43,253 nucleotides of DNA from Oscillospiraceae bacterium. Its GTDB lineage: Bacteria > Bacillota > Clostridia > Oscillospirales > Acutalibacteraceae. A program made the translations under genes and the position numbers. The DNA lies in contig SVPV01000018.1 of NCBI GenBank assembly GCA_015065725.1, forward strand, positions 1 through 43,253, in the 5' to 3' direction. Positions 35,229 to 43,253 of the stretch are shown here, piece after piece; the first letter of the stretch is position 1; each line of letters starts with the position of its first letter. Under the pieces are notes generated by a model that saw nothing but the letters and a program-made list of their open reading frames with translations, made no database searches and was not told the DNA's origin.

Positions 35229-36512
35229 ATGAGTAATTATAAAATTGAAACAAAATGTGTTCAGGGAGGCTACACACCAAAAAACGGTGAGCCACGCGAA
35301 ATACCTATTATACAAAGCACAACCTTTAAATACGATACCAGTGAAGATATGGGCAAGCTTTTTGATTTAGAGGCTTCGGGATATTTTTATACCCGTCTTC
35401 AAAATCCTACCAATGACCATGTTGCTGCTAAAATTTGCGATATGGAGGGCGGCACTGCCGCAATGCTTACATCTTCGGGTCAAGCAGCCTCATTTTATTC
35501 GGTGTTTAATATAGCTTCATGCGGCGACCATGTGGTTTGTTCTTCTGCTATTTATGGCGGCACCTATAATCTTTTTGCTGTTACAATGAAGCGTATGGGT
35601 ATTAATTTTACCTTTGTATCTCCCGATTGTTCTGATGAGGAGTTAGAGGCAGCTTTCCGTCCCGAAACCAAGGCAGTGTTTGGTGAGACTATTGCTAACC
35701 CTGCACTTACAGTGCTTGATATTGAGCGTTTTGCAAATGCGGCACATGCACACGGCGTTCCGCTTATTATTGATAATACATTTGCTACACCTGTAAACTG
35801 TCGCCCGTTTGAATGGGGTGCAGATATTGTAACCCATTCTACTACCAAGTATATGGACGGACACGGTGCAGCTGTAGGTGGCTGTATTGTCGATTCGGGT
35901 AAGTTTGACTGGACAAAATATCCCGATAAATTCCCAGGTCTTTGTACACCTGATGACAGCTATCACGGTGTAACCTATACCGAGCGTTTCGGTCTTGAGG
36001 GTGCATATATTACAAAGGCGACTGCACAGCTTATGCGTGATTTTGGCTCTATTCAAGCACCGCAAAACGCATTTTTGCTCAATTTAGGACTTGAAAGTTT
36101 GCACGTTAGAATGAAACGTCACTGCGAAAACGGTTTGGCTGTTGCCGAGTTTTTAGCAAATGATGATAGAATTAGCTGGGTAACTTATCCCGGTCTTAAG
36201 GGTGATAAGTATTATGACCTTGCACAGAAATATATGCCAAACGGTACCTGTGGCGTTGTAAGTTTTGGCGTAAAGGGCGGCAGAGCTGCGGCTGAAAAGT
36301 TTATGAAGGGATTAAAGCTAGCAGCTATTGAAACCCACGTTGCTGATGCACGCTCGTGTTGTTTGCATCCTGCGAATGCAACCCACCGTCAAATGAACGA
36401 TGATGAGCTAGCTGCAGCAGGCATCTCGCCCGATTTAATACGCTTTTCTTGCGGTATTGAAAATAAGGATGACCTTATTGCCGACATTAAGCAGGCACTT
36501 GACAACATTTAA
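35229..36512 (+). CDS. metY: O-acetylhomoserine sulfhydrylase (aminocarboxypropyltransferase)
   Basis: MetY is a PLP enzyme that joins O-acetylhomoserine and sulfide to make homocysteine. From ATG 35229, with GGAGG (35217-35221) upstream, it is 427 aa; the ATG at 35166 lies in the leader hairpin. The Cys/Met-metabolism fold is clear: [21 protein letters not shown], the cofactor Ser/Gly block [15 protein letters not shown], and the PLP lysine in [12 protein letters not shown]. The C-terminal [18 protein letters not shown] and RFSCGIE motifs are typical of MetY. metA follows 23 bp downstream and supplies the O-acetylhomoserine. Confidence 0.95.
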   Translation: MSNYKIETKCVQGGYTPKNGEPREIPIIQSTTFKYDTSEDMGKLFDLEASGYFYTRLQNPTNDHVAAKICDMEGGTAAMLTSSGQAASFYSVFNIASCGDHVVCSSAIYGGTYNLFAVTMKRMGINFTFVSPDCSDEELEAAFRPETKAVFGETIANPALTVLDIERFANAAHAHGVPLIIDNTFATPVNCRPFEWGADIVTHSTTKYMDGHGAAVGGCIVDSGKFDWTKYPDKFPGLCTPDDSYHGVTYTERFGLEGAYITKATAQLMRDFGSIQAPQNAFLLNLGLESLHVRMKRHCENGLAVAEFLANDDRISWVTYPGLKGDKYYDLAQKYMPNGTCGVVSFGVKGGRAAAEKFMKGLKLAAIETHVADARSCCLHPANATHRQMNDDELAAAGISPDLIRFSCGIENKDDLIADIKQALDNI

Positions 36513-36535
36513 TAATATCCGAAAGGTGTGTTTTA

Positions 36536-37483
36536 ATGCCTATTAAAATACCGAATGATTTACCTGCAGTAAAAACGCTCGCCGACGAAAATATATTCGT
36601 TATGACCGAAAAGCGTGCTATTACGCAGGACATTCGACCTTTAAAAATACTTTTACTAAATTTGATGCCCAAAAAAATAGAAACCGAAACACAGCTATCA
36701 AGACTGCTTGGTAACTCGCCGCTTCAGGTGGATTTAAAGCTTATAAGAATGAAGACTCACCAAGCTAAAAACACTTCGGTAGAGCATTTGTTGGCTTTCT
36801 ATGAAACCTTTGATGATGTAAAGGACCAAAGCTTTGACGGTATGATTATAACCGGTGCACCGGTTGAGCATTTGGCTTTTGAAGAGGTTTCTTATTGGGA
36901 TGAGCTGTGCGATATTATGGAGTGGAGTAAAACCCACGTTCATAGCACACTTCACATTTGCTGGGGTGCACAGGCAGGACTTTATTATCACTACGGTATT
37001 AATAAAAGAAAGCTTGATAAAAAGCTTTTTGGCGTGTTCGAGCATACGGTCGATTATAAACGCTCTATACTTTTTAGAGGTTTTGATGATATCTTTATGG
37101 CACCGCATTCGCGTCATACCGACGTGTCGGTGGAGGATATATTAGCGGTTGGTAAACTAAGACTGCTGGCTTCCTCAAAAGAGGCGGGAGTCTACGCCGT
37201 GTCAACTCATGGGGGTAAACAGATTTTTGTTATGGGACATTCGGAATATGATGCCGAAACCCTTAAAAACGAATATCTGCGTGATGTTTCAGAGGGTAAG
37301 GAAATTGAAATACCTAAAAACTATTTCCCGAATAATGATCCCAATGAAGCACCGCTTGTAACTTGGCGTTCACACGCTAATTTGCTGTTTTCAAACTGGC
37401 TTAATTACTTTGTGTATCAAACAACGCCTTACGATATTAGCGAATTAAAGGCGGAGGAGCCTGTTTTATCCGAGGAGAATTAA
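36536..37483 (+). CDS. metA: Homoserine O-acetyltransferase (MetA-type)
   Basis: MetA acylates homoserine in the first step of methionine synthesis. The 315-aa protein has the class I glutamine-amidotransferase-like fold with nucleophile Cys142 (HICWGAQAG), His235 and Glu237 (MGHSEYD) and Arg249. Glu111 in GAPVEH replaces the Gly of E. coli MetA; in this family Glu at this place goes with acetyl-CoA rather than succinyl-CoA use. That agrees with the adjacent metY, which needs O-acetylhomoserine. AAAGG-type ribosome site before ATG 36536; same operon as metY. Confidence 0.95.
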   Translation: MPIKIPNDLPAVKTLADENIFVMTEKRAITQDIRPLKILLLNLMPKKIETETQLSRLLGNSPLQVDLKLIRMKTHQAKNTSVEHLLAFYETFDDVKDQSFDGMIITGAPVEHLAFEEVSYWDELCDIMEWSKTHVHSTLHICWGAQAGLYYHYGINKRKLDKKLFGVFEHTVDYKRSILFRGFDDIFMAPHSRHTDVSVEDILAVGKLRLLASSKEAGVYAVSTHGGKQIFVMGHSEYDAETLKNEYLRDVSEGKEIEIPKNYFPNNDPNEAPLVTWRSHANLLFSNWLNYFVYQTTPYDISELKAEEPVLSEEN

Positions 37484-37538
37484 TTGCGGGTATTAGCCAG
37501 ACTGATTTTTTAAGTCGGGCTACGGAGGATGAAATATT

Positions 37539-38303
37539 ATGGCTAACAAAAGAAAACAGAATGAAATTATAAGGGAGCAACGCCGTGCCTATGCCGAGCT
37601 TATGGAGCTTAAAAAAATGGAGAGCGGCGAAATCAAGGCAGAGAATCCCCACAAGCTAGAGGACGCTATGCCAAAAACCTTTTGGGGCAAGGTTAAAAAT
37701 TATGCCTATCATTATAAAGTTCTTATAATTGTGTCGGTTTTTTTAATTGGACTTATAAGCTTTGGCGTTTACGACTATGTTACAAAGGTAAGACCTGATA
37801 TCGAGGTTGTGGTGTATACTAATCATCGCATTTTAGATGTGCAAATGGAAAGCTTTAAAGAAATATTAACACCATATTGTACCGATATAAATGAGGACGG
37901 TGTCGTTGAGGTTACTCCAATCAACTGTAGCGTTGAAAAGGGTAGCGAATCAACTCAGGCAGATTATCTTTCGTCAACAAAGTTTAGCACGCTGATTGCA
38001 GGCGACCCGCAGGCAATTTTGTTTATACTTGATAAAGAAAGCTATCAACATTTACTAAGCTTAACTGAGGGAGAAACCTTTATTGAAGGCGAGCCGCTTA
38101 TGCTAAACAAAGAAATTTACCAAAAGGTTAAAGAAAAAAGCGGCTTTGATTTGCCCGAAGGATTAATGCTTTGCTATCGACGTATTGCGGGTACGCTTAT
38201 TGAGAAGGATAAGTCGGGTGAAAAGGTATATGAGGCGGCAAAGGTTGTTTTAGAAAATATGAAAGCCGAATATCCGCCTGAGGAATTTTTGGCAGAGGAA
38301 TAG
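37539..38303 (+). CDS. Single-pass membrane protein of unknown function
   Basis: I do not recognise this 254-aa protein. The N-terminus (1-57) is basic and helical (KRKQNEIIREQRRAYAELMELKK). One membrane segment (about 61-83, YKVLIIVSVFLIGLISFGVY) follows, then a domain of about 170 residues that should be extracytoplasmic. It ends with an acidic tail. The outer part has an alpha/beta look (DIEVVVYTNHRIL, FSTLIAGDPQAILFILDKESYQ) that vaguely recalls periplasmic-binding or YidC-independent solute folds, but no motif is diagnostic. CGGAGG precedes the ATG. It stands between metA and a C_GCAxxG_C_C gene, with no obvious metabolic link. Confidence 0.85.
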   Translation: MANKRKQNEIIREQRRAYAELMELKKMESGEIKAENPHKLEDAMPKTFWGKVKNYAYHYKVLIIVSVFLIGLISFGVYDYVTKVRPDIEVVVYTNHRILDVQMESFKEILTPYCTDINEDGVVEVTPINCSVEKGSESTQADYLSSTKFSTLIAGDPQAILFILDKESYQHLLSLTEGETFIEGEPLMLNKEIYQKVKEKSGFDLPEGLMLCYRRIAGTLIEKDKSGEKVYEAAKVVLENMKAEYPPEEFLAEE

Positions 38304-38313
38304 GGAAAAGCAA

Positions 38314-38718
38314 ATGGATAAACAAAAATTAGCGACAGAGCTTCACACAAAGGGCTATAACTGTGCCCAAACGGTAGCTTGTACATTTTGTGACGAATTA
38401 GGACTGGATGAGAAAACCTTATTTATGCTTACTGAGGGCTTAGGTCTAGGCGGTGGCTGTGAAAAAGGAGTTTGCGGTGCATTGTCAGCCGCTTGTATGC
38501 TTGCTGGTATGAAAAGCAGCACTGCAAATTTAGCTGCACCTAATTCTAAAAAGGATACATATAAAATAGTAGCCGAATTTACAAAAGAGTTTGAAGAAAA
38601 GGCAGGCTCAATAATCTGCGGCGAGCTTAAGGGCAGTAAAACAGGAAAGGTGCTTTGTCCTTGCCCTAAATGTATAAGTATAGGCGTAGAGCTTTTTGAA
38701 GAATATCTTAATAAATAA
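38314..38718 (+). CDS. C_GCAxxG_C_C family protein
   Basis: This 134-aa protein carries the cysteine pattern that names the family: NCAQTVA, GGGCEKGVCGALSAACMLAGM and, near the C-terminus, CPCPKCI. The cysteines suggest a redox or metal/cluster role and possible membrane association, but the function is not established. It starts 10 bp after the preceding gene. The last bases lie 19 bp before the flavoprotein start at 38738, so they are probably co-transcribed. Confidence 0.92.
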   Translation: MDKQKLATELHTKGYNCAQTVACTFCDELGLDEKTLFMLTEGLGLGGGCEKGVCGALSAACMLAGMKSSTANLAAPNSKKDTYKIVAEFTKEFEEKAGSIICGELKGSKTGKVLCPCPKCISIGVELFEEYLNK

Positions 38719-38737
38719 ACTTTGTGGGAGAAACGGT

Positions 38738-39979
38738 ATGAAACGGATAGTGGTTATAGGCGGCGGTGCCGCAGGACTAATGGCGGCGTATAGAGCCGCT
38801 TTATCCGATAGTACCGTTTTTTTAATTGAACGTAACGAACGTATGGCACGTAAGGTTATGATAACCGGTAAGGGTAGATGCAACGTTACAAACAATTCGG
38901 ATGTCGATACACTTATGGCAAATATCCCGCGTAATGCTAGGTTTTTATACTCGGCATTTTCCGAGTTTAATAGTGCTGATACAATAAGATTTTTTGAGGA
39001 AAACGGCGTACCCCTTAAAACCGAACGTGGACAGCGTGTTTTTCCGCAATCGGACAAGGCTGTAGATATAGTAGATGCCCTTGTAAACGCCGCGAAGCGT
39101 GCGGGTGTTAAGTTTTTAAAGGGTAGAGCGGTTGAAGTAATCGCAAACGATAACGCCGTTCACGCGGCAAAGCTTGAAAATAATGAGGAAATAGAGGCCG
39201 ATGCCGTTATAATTGCTACGGGCGGAATGTCTTATTCGCTTACAGGCTCTACGGGTGACGGCTATAAAATGGCAGAAATGCTAGGCCACACCGTAACCGA
39301 GCTAAAGCCGTCCTTGGTGCCTCTTGTAGCACACGAGGGATTTTGTAGTAAACTTTCGGGACTCTCCCTTAAAAATGTAACCCTCTCGCTTTTTGAAACG
39401 GGTAAGAAAAAACCGATTTTTTCCGAGATGGGCGAGATGCTTTTTACCCACTTCGGTATTTCGGGGCCTCTAGCACTTTCGGCTTCGGCACATATAAAAA
39501 ATCTTGAGAAAAAACAGTATTTTGTAAAAATAGATTTAAAGCCGGCATTGTCGGTAGAACAGCTTGATAAACGTATTTTAAGGGATTTTGAAGAAAACGC
39601 CAATAAAGATTTTTTGAATTCTTTAGACGCATTACTGCCAAAATCACTGATACCTGTTGTGGTTTCGCTTTCAAAAATACCACCGCATCAAAAAATCAAT
39701 CAATTAAGCCGCGAAGAGCGTTTTAGACTTGTTGAGATTATAAAGGGATTAACGGTTAACATAGTTGATTATAGGCCTATTGAAGAAGCTATAATAACAA
39801 GCGGTGGCGTTAATGTCCGCGAGGTTAATCCCTCTACTATGGAATCAAAATTGGTGAGTGGGCTTTACTTTGCGGGTGAGGTGCTTGATGTAGACGCTTA
39901 TACGGGCGGATTTAATTTACAAATAGCCTTTTCTACAGGCTTTTTAGCCGGTATGAAGGCGGGAGGAGAAGATTTATGA
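38738..39979 (+). CDS. NAD(P)/FAD-dependent oxidoreductase, HI0933/BaiN family
   Basis: This 413-aa flavoprotein has an N-terminal FAD Rossmann motif (VVIGGGAAGLMAAYRA) and the family markers KVMITGKGRCNVTNN, FPQSDKAVDIVDAL and IATGGMSYSLTGSTGDGY. A C-terminal FAD motif LYFAGEVLDVDAYTGGFNLQIAFSTG is also present. BaiN-like enzymes reduce steroid/bile-acid or unknown substrates; the local substrate is unknown. GGGAG (38726-38730) supports ATG 38738; the ATG at 38696 lies in the previous gene. It overlaps cmk by four bases (ATGA). Confidence 0.92.
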   Translation: MKRIVVIGGGAAGLMAAYRAALSDSTVFLIERNERMARKVMITGKGRCNVTNNSDVDTLMANIPRNARFLYSAFSEFNSADTIRFFEENGVPLKTERGQRVFPQSDKAVDIVDALVNAAKRAGVKFLKGRAVEVIANDNAVHAAKLENNEEIEADAVIIATGGMSYSLTGSTGDGYKMAEMLGHTVTELKPSLVPLVAHEGFCSKLSGLSLKNVTLSLFETGKKKPIFSEMGEMLFTHFGISGPLALSASAHIKNLEKKQYFVKIDLKPALSVEQLDKRILRDFEENANKDFLNSLDALLPKSLIPVVVSLSKIPPHQKINQLSREERFRLVEIIKGLTVNIVDYRPIEEAIITSGGVNVREVNPSTMESKLVSGLYFAGEVLDVDAYTGGFNLQIAFSTGFLAGMKAGGEDL

Positions 39980-40644
39980 TTTCTGTAGCAATAGACGGAC
40001 CGGCAGGTGCCGGCAAAAGCACATTATCACGAAAGGTAGCAGCAGAGCTAGGCTTTATTTATGTGGATACGGGTGCTTTGTATCGTGCAGTAGGTCTTAA
40101 GTTTATAGATAAGGGTGCTAATACCGAGCTTAATGTTGATATTGATAGCATTTTGGCTGAAACAAAGGTTGATATCCGTTTCTGTGAGGGTGAGCAGAGG
40201 GTTTTCCTAGACGGCGAGGACGTTTCGGATAAAATCCGTACACCCGAGGTTTCTATGATGGCGTCTGCTGTGTCGGCAAAGCCTGCGGTAAGGGCATATT
40301 TGCTTGAAATGCAAAGAAAGCTTGCTCGTGAAAACAATGTTATTATGGACGGCAGAGATATCGGTACAGTGGTGCTTCCAAATGCCACAGTAAAAATATT
40401 TTTAACAGCCTCTGCCGAGGATAGAAGCCGTAGAAGATATGAAGAGTTAATTTTGAAAAATCAAAATGTTACCTATAAGGAAGTTTATGACGATATGGTA
40501 AAGAGGGACTATAACGACTCCCATAGAGATATAGCACCTCTAAAGCCTGCTGAGGATTCGGTTATAGCTGACACCACAGGTTTTGAGTTCCAAGAGTCGC
40601 TAGAGCTTCTTTTATCTATAATCAGAGAAAAGGCGGAGATATAG
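39976..40644 (+). CDS. cmk: Cytidylate kinase
   Basis: CMK phosphorylates CMP and dCMP. The 222-aa protein has P-loop GPAGAGKSTLSRK, YVDTGALYRAVG, the CMP-binding region VFLDGEDVSDKIRTPEVS, MDGRDIGTVVLPNA and the lid Arg cluster (SAEDRSRRRYEE). It overlaps the flavoprotein by four bases and is separated by one base from ispH-rpsA. The cmk-ispH-rpsA order is common in clostridia. Confidence 0.97.
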   Translation: MISVAIDGPAGAGKSTLSRKVAAELGFIYVDTGALYRAVGLKFIDKGANTELNVDIDSILAETKVDIRFCEGEQRVFLDGEDVSDKIRTPEVSMMASAVSAKPAVRAYLLEMQRKLARENNVIMDGRDIGTVVLPNATVKIFLTASAEDRSRRRYEELILKNQNVTYKEVYDDMVKRDYNDSHRDIAPLKPAEDSVIADTTGFEFQESLELLLSIIREKAEI

Positions 40645-40645
40645 C

Positions 40646-42733
40646 TTGAAAATTACACTGGCTAAAACCGCAGGCTTTTGTTTTGGCGTTGATAGAGCGG
40701 TAAAAATGGTGTATGACCTTTTGGAAAAAGAAGAAAAGGTTTGTACCTTGGGACCGATTATTCATAATCCTCAGCTTGTAGACGAGCTATCACAAAAGGG
40801 AGTTAGGATTGTTTCGTCACCAGAGCAGGTAAGGGAAAACGAAACCTTGGTGCTGCGTTCTCACGGGGTTGAGCGTAGCGTTATAGAAAAAGCAGAAGAA
40901 CTTGGCGTTAAGGTGGCTGATGCCACATGTGTGTTTGTTTCTAAAATTCATAAAATCGTGGACGAACAAAGTAAAAACGGCGACCTGATTTTAATAGCAG
41001 GCGACAAGGCTCATCAAGAGGTTATCGGAATAATGGGCCATGCAAATTCTGAGTGCTTGGTCTTCTCTGATGCTGAAGAACTCGAAAAATTGCTCGAAAA
41101 TAATCCCGATTTAAAGAAAAAAACCTTAACTGTGGTCGCACAAACCACTTTTAACGAAAAAAAATGGATTTTGTGCCAAGAAATTTTAAAAAAAGTATGT
41201 ACAAATGCCAAAATATTTGGTACAATATGCAATGCAACCTCTGTTAGACAAAGCGAGGCGGCAGAGCTTTCAAAAACCCACGATGTAATGGTTGTCGTCG
41301 GGGGTAGGTTTAGCTCTAATACTTCAAAACTCTTTGAAGTATGTGCACGTCATTGTCAAAGAACATATCTCATTGAAACGGCGGCGGAAATCCCGTTAAT
41401 CGATTTTTTTGGGTGTAGTTCTGTTGGGGTTGTCGCTGGTGCATCTACACCGGCGGGTATTATAAAGGAGGTTATTAAAACCATGTCGGAAATTTTACAA
41501 CCGGTTGATGAACAGATGGAGGTAAATGATACTGTTCAAAAAAGCTTCGAGGAAATGACGGATGAGGAAGCATTTGAGGCTTCTCTCAGCAGCTTGACAG
41601 GCGACCAAAAGGTATGCGGTGTAGTTCTTGCTGTAGATTCTACCGAAATTCAGGTGGATATCGGCCGCGGACTTGCAGGCTACATTACTAAGGATGAGTA
41701 TTCCTTAAATCCCAATGTCAATTTGACTGAGGAAGTTAAGGTTGGCGATGAGCTTAACCTTATAATTATGAAAATCAATGACCAGGAAGGAACTGCAATG
41801 CTTTCAAAGCGTCGTTACGATGCTATTGCCGGTTGGGACAATATAGTTGCCGCTAAGGATTCAGAGGAAATCATCACCGGTGTTGTAAGTGATGTAATCA
41901 AGGGCGGCGTAGTGGTATTTACCAATAACGTACGCGTGTTTATCCCTGCTTCGCAGGCAACCGCTTCCCGTAATGATTCTCTAGAGGATTTAAAGGGTAA
42001 AGAGGTACAGTTCCGTATCATCGAAATCGGTAGGGGACGTAGAGCTATCGGCTCTATCCGTAGCGTTCTTCGTGAACAGCGTAAAGAGGTTGAGGAAAAG
42101 CTTTGGGCATCTATTGCTGTTGGCGACCGCTTTACAGGTACTGTTAAGTCTCTTACAACCTACGGTGCTTTTGTTGATATCGGCGGCGTTGACGGAATGG
42201 TACATATCAGCGAGCTTTCTTGGGCAAGAATTAAAAATCCAAGTGAGGTTGTAAGCGTTGGCGATACTGTTGAGGTATACGTTAAGGCTATCGATACCGA
42301 AAAGAAAAAGATTTCTTTAGGTTATAAAAAGGAAGAAGATAATCCTTGGACAATCTTCACCACCAATTATAATGTTGACGATGTTGTTACCGTTAAAATC
42401 GTAAGTATGACCACCTACGGTGCATTTGCAAGAATTATCCCGGGTGTTGATGGTCTTATTCACATTTCACAGATTGCGAATAAGCACGTTGTAAAGCCTC
42501 AGGATGAGCTTACAGTTGGTCAAGAGGTTGAGGCTAAGATTATCTCGGTTGATACCGAGAAGAAGCGTGTAAGCCTTTCTATCCGTGCTTTGCTTGAGCC
42601 GGAGGTAAAAGAGGAAGACGCAGCCGCTGCTGACGAGGTTGTAGCAGTAGCTGAGGAACCTGTAGCAGAAGTAGCTGCTGAGGAAGTTGCTGAGGAAGTT
42701 GCTGAGACAGTCGAAGCACCCGCAGCAGAATAA
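40646..42733 (+). CDS. ispH: Fused 4-hydroxy-3-methylbut-2-enyl diphosphate reductase and ribosomal protein S1
   Basis: This 695-aa protein joins IspH (about 1-285) to four S1 RNA-binding domains (about 300-650). The IspH part has the Fe4S4 cysteines Cys12, Cys95 and Cys195 and catalytic His40, His73, His123 and Glu125, so it should make IPP/DMAPP in the MEP pathway. S1 repeats include GVVSDVIKGGVVVF, GTVKSLTTYGAFVDIGGVDGMVHISELSW and VKIVSMTTYGAFARI. The tail is Glu/Ala-rich. The start is TTG 40646, with GGAG (40634-40637) eight bases upstream. The fusion is known in clostridia; frame and length show no break. Confidence 0.95.
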   Translation: MKITLAKTAGFCFGVDRAVKMVYDLLEKEEKVCTLGPIIHNPQLVDELSQKGVRIVSSPEQVRENETLVLRSHGVERSVIEKAEELGVKVADATCVFVSKIHKIVDEQSKNGDLILIAGDKAHQEVIGIMGHANSECLVFSDAEELEKLLENNPDLKKKTLTVVAQTTFNEKKWILCQEILKKVCTNAKIFGTICNATSVRQSEAAELSKTHDVMVVVGGRFSSNTSKLFEVCARHCQRTYLIETAAEIPLIDFFGCSSVGVVAGASTPAGIIKEVIKTMSEILQPVDEQMEVNDTVQKSFEEMTDEEAFEASLSSLTGDQKVCGVVLAVDSTEIQVDIGRGLAGYITKDEYSLNPNVNLTEEVKVGDELNLIIMKINDQEGTAMLSKRRYDAIAGWDNIVAAKDSEEIITGVVSDVIKGGVVVFTNNVRVFIPASQATASRNDSLEDLKGKEVQFRIIEIGRGRRAIGSIRSVLREQRKEVEEKLWASIAVGDRFTGTVKSLTTYGAFVDIGGVDGMVHISELSWARIKNPSEVVSVGDTVEVYVKAIDTEKKKISLGYKKEEDNPWTIFTTNYNVDDVVTVKIVSMTTYGAFARIIPGVDGLIHISQIANKHVVKPQDELTVGQEVEAKIISVDTEKKRVSLSIRALLEPEVKEEDAAAADEVVAVAEEPVAEVAAEEVAEEVAETVEAPAAE

Positions 42734-42756
42734 TCTGTAAAATGATTAAATAATAA

Positions 42757-42799
42757 AAACCGAGAGTAGAAAGTTTTCTTTCCACCCTCGGTTTTATTT
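42757..42799 (+). terminator. ispH-rpsA terminator
   Basis: AAAACCGAG...GAAAG pairs with CTTTC...CTCGGTTTT and is followed by ATTTTATTT. It ends the plus-strand gene run. Confidence 0.85.
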
Positions 42800-42827
42800 T
42801 ATCTGTATAAAAATAATTGATGTGCTG

Positions 42828-42942
42828 TAGGGACCGGCGGTCTTGACAGTCCGTTTTCACAAATAAAATTAACGGGCGAACAATGTTCGCCCCTACAATG
42901 TGAATATAATTTTTAATGTAGGGGCGATTATTAATCGCCCGA
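42828..42942. repeat. Cluster of three dispersed palindromic repeats
   Basis: Three different units lie together: GGGACCGGCGG...CAGTCCG (42832-42853), the same family as at 23868 and 24759; GGGCGAACAATGTTCGCCC (42874-42892), the family of the inserted unit at 24813; and GGGCGATTATTAATCGCCC (42922-42940). The minus-strand form of the second ends in a T-rich run and may terminate the gene at 42963. Confidence 0.8.
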
Positions 42943-42962
42943 TTTCAATGTTTTATATCATT

Positions 42963-43253
42963 TTATGTATTGTTGCCAAAAATGCTGTTATATGCCACTT
43001 CGGCAGCGGAAATATCCATATTGCAATGAATTTTCCAAATCGAACAGCAATTTATAAAACGGTTAATCAACCCCATTGTGTTTGCAACAGCAATCGGGTC
43101 TTTCGGCATATATACCTGATTAAATATTAAATCAATAATTTCGCTAGGCTCTAGCTTTTCCACATAGTTATTTTCGCTTCGCTCAATAAAGCAAATGTGC
43201 TTGACAGGTGTCCGCATATTACAGCCTAATCTTTCTTTACCGTTCCAAGGCGT
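42963..43253 (-). CDS. C-terminal part of a HPr kinase/PEPCK-like protein (partial)
   Basis: The frame has no start in the window edge region: it is open from 43253 to the stop at 42965-42963, giving at least 96 residues, and the gene continues past the window. The visible part reads PWNGKERLGCN...VKHICFIERSEN, then KLEPSEIIDLIFNQVYMPKDP and NRFINCCSIWKIHCNMDISAAEVAY. It resembles the C-terminus of HprK/PEP carboxykinase-fold proteins annotated as serine kinases. The family call is from memory of the fold pattern and is not firm. It converges on ispH-rpsA across the repeat cluster. Confidence 0.62.
   Translation of the reverse strand, partial: TPWNGKERLGCNMRTPVKHICFIERSENNYVEKLEPSEIIDLIFNQVYMPKDPIAVANTMGLINRFINCCSIWKIHCNMDISAAEVAYNSIFGNNT

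Noticed and set aside
42072-42860. Small frames opposite or within the S1 repeats and Glu/Ala tail of ispH-rpsA
   Set aside because: They are shadows of a strongly supported gene and have no ribosome site or family features.

Overview
The window is a chromosomal segment of a low-GC Gram-positive bacterium. It most resembles an anaerobic Clostridia genome of the Oscillospirales/Ruminococcaceae type. The evidence for this is the fused ispH-rpsA gene, the DUF1385-prmC pair, the small DUF6472 protein, strong AGGAGG ribosome sites with many GTG/TTG starts, consensus TTGACA/TATAAT promoters and a T-box leader. Nearly everything is core housekeeping DNA. The exceptions are one small accessory cassette and several dispersed repeats.

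Layout. 1-130: a tRNA-Gln(CUG) gene on the minus strand with its own promoter and terminator. 302-9602: a compact plus-strand run of lipoprotein, response regulator, histidine kinase, DUF1385, prmC, recA, recX, rimO and pgsA, mostly with overlapping or near-abutting ends. 9611-9885: a 275-bp non-coding element with perfect 27-bp terminal inverted repeats that each fold like a tRNA T-arm. 9904-16194: cysE, cysS, a tRNA1(Val)-type methyltransferase, rsmI, an LCP cell-wall ligase with a Ser/Asp/Gly repeat tail, a 59-aa Cys-rich protein and plsC. 16254-23829: a strong promoter, rpoB, rpoC and a terminator.

23811-24874 holds a two-gene accessory cassette: an XRE repressor (minus) diverging from a YspA/DUF2493 SLOG-fold protein (plus). 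It is bracketed by long direct repeats that duplicate the rpoC 3' region. 24875-28454 is on the minus strand: guaB, then a T-box leader (probably phenylalanine-specific), then an Lrp/AsnC regulator and a PLP aminotransferase. 28580-35078 carries translation genes: rpsB-tsf, then rpsL, rpsG, fusA and tuf. 35120-37483 is a methionine unit (metY, metA). It is followed by a one-TM protein of unknown function, a C_GCAxxG_C_C protein, an HI0933/BaiN-type flavoprotein, cmk and the ispH-rpsA fusion. The right edge has clustered palindromic repeats and the C-terminal part of a minus-strand gene that runs out of the window.

Functional links. cysE supplies O-acetylserine for cysteine and lies directly before cysS. 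metA and metY make homocysteine from homoserine, acetyl-CoA and sulfide. rimO modifies ribosomal protein S12, whose gene rpsL is also in the window. recX modulates the adjacent recA. The most unusual items are the direct-repeat-flanked XRE/SLOG cassette with paired operator-like sites inside both divergent promoters, the T-arm-ended 275-bp element, and palindromic repeats that appear to have moved recently and to act as terminators. No CRISPR array, rRNA gene, IS transposase or prophage was seen.
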